From: SVQP01 sp045652835
GTDB lineage: Bacteria; Bacillota; Clostridia; Oscillospirales; CAG-272
DNA length: 13,711 nt
NCBI GenBank assembly: GCA_045652835.1
Contig: JAZOLE010000118.1
Span: 1-13,711 of the forward strand
Reading direction: 5' to 3'
Shown: in pieces, positions 12,992-13,711 of the stretch
Numbering within the stretch: position 1 is the first letter of the stretch
Layout: each line of letters begins with the position of its first letter
Notes under the pieces: model-generated
What the model saw: the letters and a program-made list of their open reading frames with translations, nothing else
What the model was told of the DNA's origin: nothing
Database searches by the model: none
Made by a program: the position numbers and the translations under genes

Positions 12992-13405
12992 ATGGCACAA
13001 TTAAGCAGAAAAATGCAAAGAGAGGCAGTGTTTTCGCTGCTGTTCGAAAGAGATTTCAGACGTGACGAGACCCCCGAGGAGGTATTTGCTACCTGGTGTG
13101 AGCAAAACGGTGAGCCCGAGGGCACTTACGTAAAGGACACCTTTTTTGGTGTTTGCGAAAAGCAGGACGAGATCGACGCGACCATCGAGCGTCACTCCAA
13201 CGGCTGGAAGGTTGCAAGACTGACCCGCGTTTCCCGTGCGGTCATTCGTCTGTGCGTGTACGAAATGGCGTGCGTAACCGACGTTCCCGCAACCGTTGCC
13301 ATCAACGAGGCAATCGAGCTTTCCAAGAAGTATGACGATGACAAGGCGCGTTCCTTTGTCAACGGTGTACTCAACGGCATTAAGGCAGAGTATGACGCAA
13401 AGTAA
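12992..13405 (+). CDS. nusB: Transcription antitermination factor NusB
   Basis: This 137-residue all-helical RNA-binding protein partners with NusE (S10) on boxA RNA during rRNA transcription. Seen in sequence: the N-terminal SRKMQREAVFSLLFERDF (family R-x-x-A-x-Q-x-L-Y/F), the central GWKVARLTRVSRAVIRLCVYEM (family W-x-l-x-R-l-x-x-v-d-R-a-i-L-R-l-x-x-y-E), and the C-terminal PATVAINEAIELSKKY and ARSFVNGVLNGI. All four family blocks are present. The start at 12992 has AAAGGA eight bases upstream; the in-frame ATG at 12962 has no ribosome binding site and adds a basic tail outside the family. The gene is first behind a strong promoter, without the asp23-like gene that often precedes nusB in Firmicutes, and overlaps the next gene by 14 bases. 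Confidence 0.95.
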   Translation: MAQLSRKMQREAVFSLLFERDFRRDETPEEVFATWCEQNGEPEGTYVKDTFFGVCEKQDEIDATIERHSNGWKVARLTRVSRAVIRLCVYEMACVTDVPATVAINEAIELSKKYDDDKARSFVNGVLNGIKAEYDAK

Positions 13406-13711
13406 GCCCTTATGCTTTGTCGGCTTTGATACCAGCAACTACACCACCTCCGCAGCGGTGTGCACCGCCGAGGGGGAGGTTATAGCCAATATCAAAAGCC
13501 CCTTGCCCGTGGAGGCGGGTGCTTGTGGCCTTAGGCAGAGTGATGCGGTGTTTGCGCACCTGAAAAACCTGCCCGACGTTTGCGAGCAGCTGCGTGCCGT
13601 AACTGCCGACTATACTGTGGCTGCGGTGGGGTATTCCGCCTTTCCGCGTGACGCCAAGGATTCCTACATGCCTTGCTTTTTGGCGGGTAAGACGGCTGCA
13701 ACCGCCTTTGC
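13392..13711 (+). CDS. TsaD/Gcp-like (M22 family) protein, 3' truncated by window edge
   Basis: The frame starts at ATG 13392, 14 bases inside nusB, and stays open to the window end (106 complete codons). The N-terminus MTQSKPLCFVGFDTSNYTTSAAV carries the G-x-D-T-S-x-Y-T-T-S phosphate-binding motif of the ASKHA fold. VEAGACGLRQSDAVFAHLKNLP matches the family's G-x-R-G-L-R-Q-S-x-A-x-F-x-H-x-x-x-L-P. This is the clostridial paralogue often annotated O-sialoglycoprotein endopeptidase, distinct from true TsaD, whose N-terminus reads I-L-G-I-E-T-S-C-D-E-T. True TsaD makes the t6A base of tRNA; the role of this paralogue is not established. The HxxxH metal site that would separate active from inactive members may lie beyond the window. 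The overlap with nusB implies translational coupling. Confidence 0.85.
   Translation, partial: MTQSKPLCFVGFDTSNYTTSAAVCTAEGEVIANIKSPLPVEAGACGLRQSDAVFAHLKNLPDVCEQLRAVTADYTVAAVGYSAFPRDAKDSYMPCFLAGKTAATAF

Overview
The window looks like chromosome from an uncultured-type gut Bacillota of class Clostridia (Oscillospirales/Christensenellales-like). This placement is inferred from gene content and style. The window carries an ECF sigma factor paired with a non-zinc membrane anti-sigma candidate, a TSCPD-domain protein, a DUF4358-type lipoprotein, a PgcA-type phosphohexomutase and a nusB–Gcp-like pair. It also has strong AGGAG ribosome binding sites, canonical sigma-A promoters and palindromic intergenic repeats of a kind common in Clostridia. 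Base composition is near-balanced by eye. I see no tRNA, rRNA, CRISPR array, transposase or phage gene, and no gene-free stretch exceeds 300 bases.

Layout. (1) 1–293: the 3' end of a probable glycoside hydrolase, closed by a palindromic terminator. (2) 458–3093: a two-gene plus-strand unit with an ATGA overlap. It encodes an ECF sigma factor and a membrane protein with an anti-sigma-like cytoplasmic N-terminus and about 18 BspA-type leucine-rich repeats outside the cell. (3) 3094–3343: a convergent spacer with a 42-bp perfect palindrome, three degenerate mini-hairpin units and a second, decayed copy of the palindrome. (4) 9633 down to 3344: a five-gene minus-strand operon, AI-2E-family permease > htpG > divergent prephenate-dehydratase/ACT-like protein > TSCPD protein > phosphohexomutase. 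Gaps are 18, 0, 28 and 28 nt, and there is one clear promoter with a hairpin at the predicted 5' end. (5) 9846–10712: ispE on the plus strand, from a divergent TTGCCA-17-TATAAT promoter. (6) 10713–10956: a composite of five consecutive hairpins and a bidirectional terminator. (7) 12752 down to 10957: a three-gene minus-strand operon for envelope functions, four-TM protein > membrane-anchored SGNH/GDSL hydrolase > DUF4358-like lipoprotein. (8) 12992–13711: nusB overlapping a truncated TsaD/Gcp-like gene, behind a strong promoter surrounded by palindromes.

How it fits together. Most of the window is housekeeping: isoprenoid synthesis (ispE), antitermination (nusB), a chaperone (htpG) and sugar-phosphate metabolism (pgcA-type). 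The accessory interest lies in the sigma/LRR pair, which could be a surface-sensing switch; in the catalytically doubtful prephenate-dehydratase-like protein translated directly behind htpG; in the hydrolase/lipoprotein operon; and in three families of palindromic intergenic DNA. I did not find an unmistakable new defence or mobile system. The sigma–LRR pair is the best candidate for an undescribed system.
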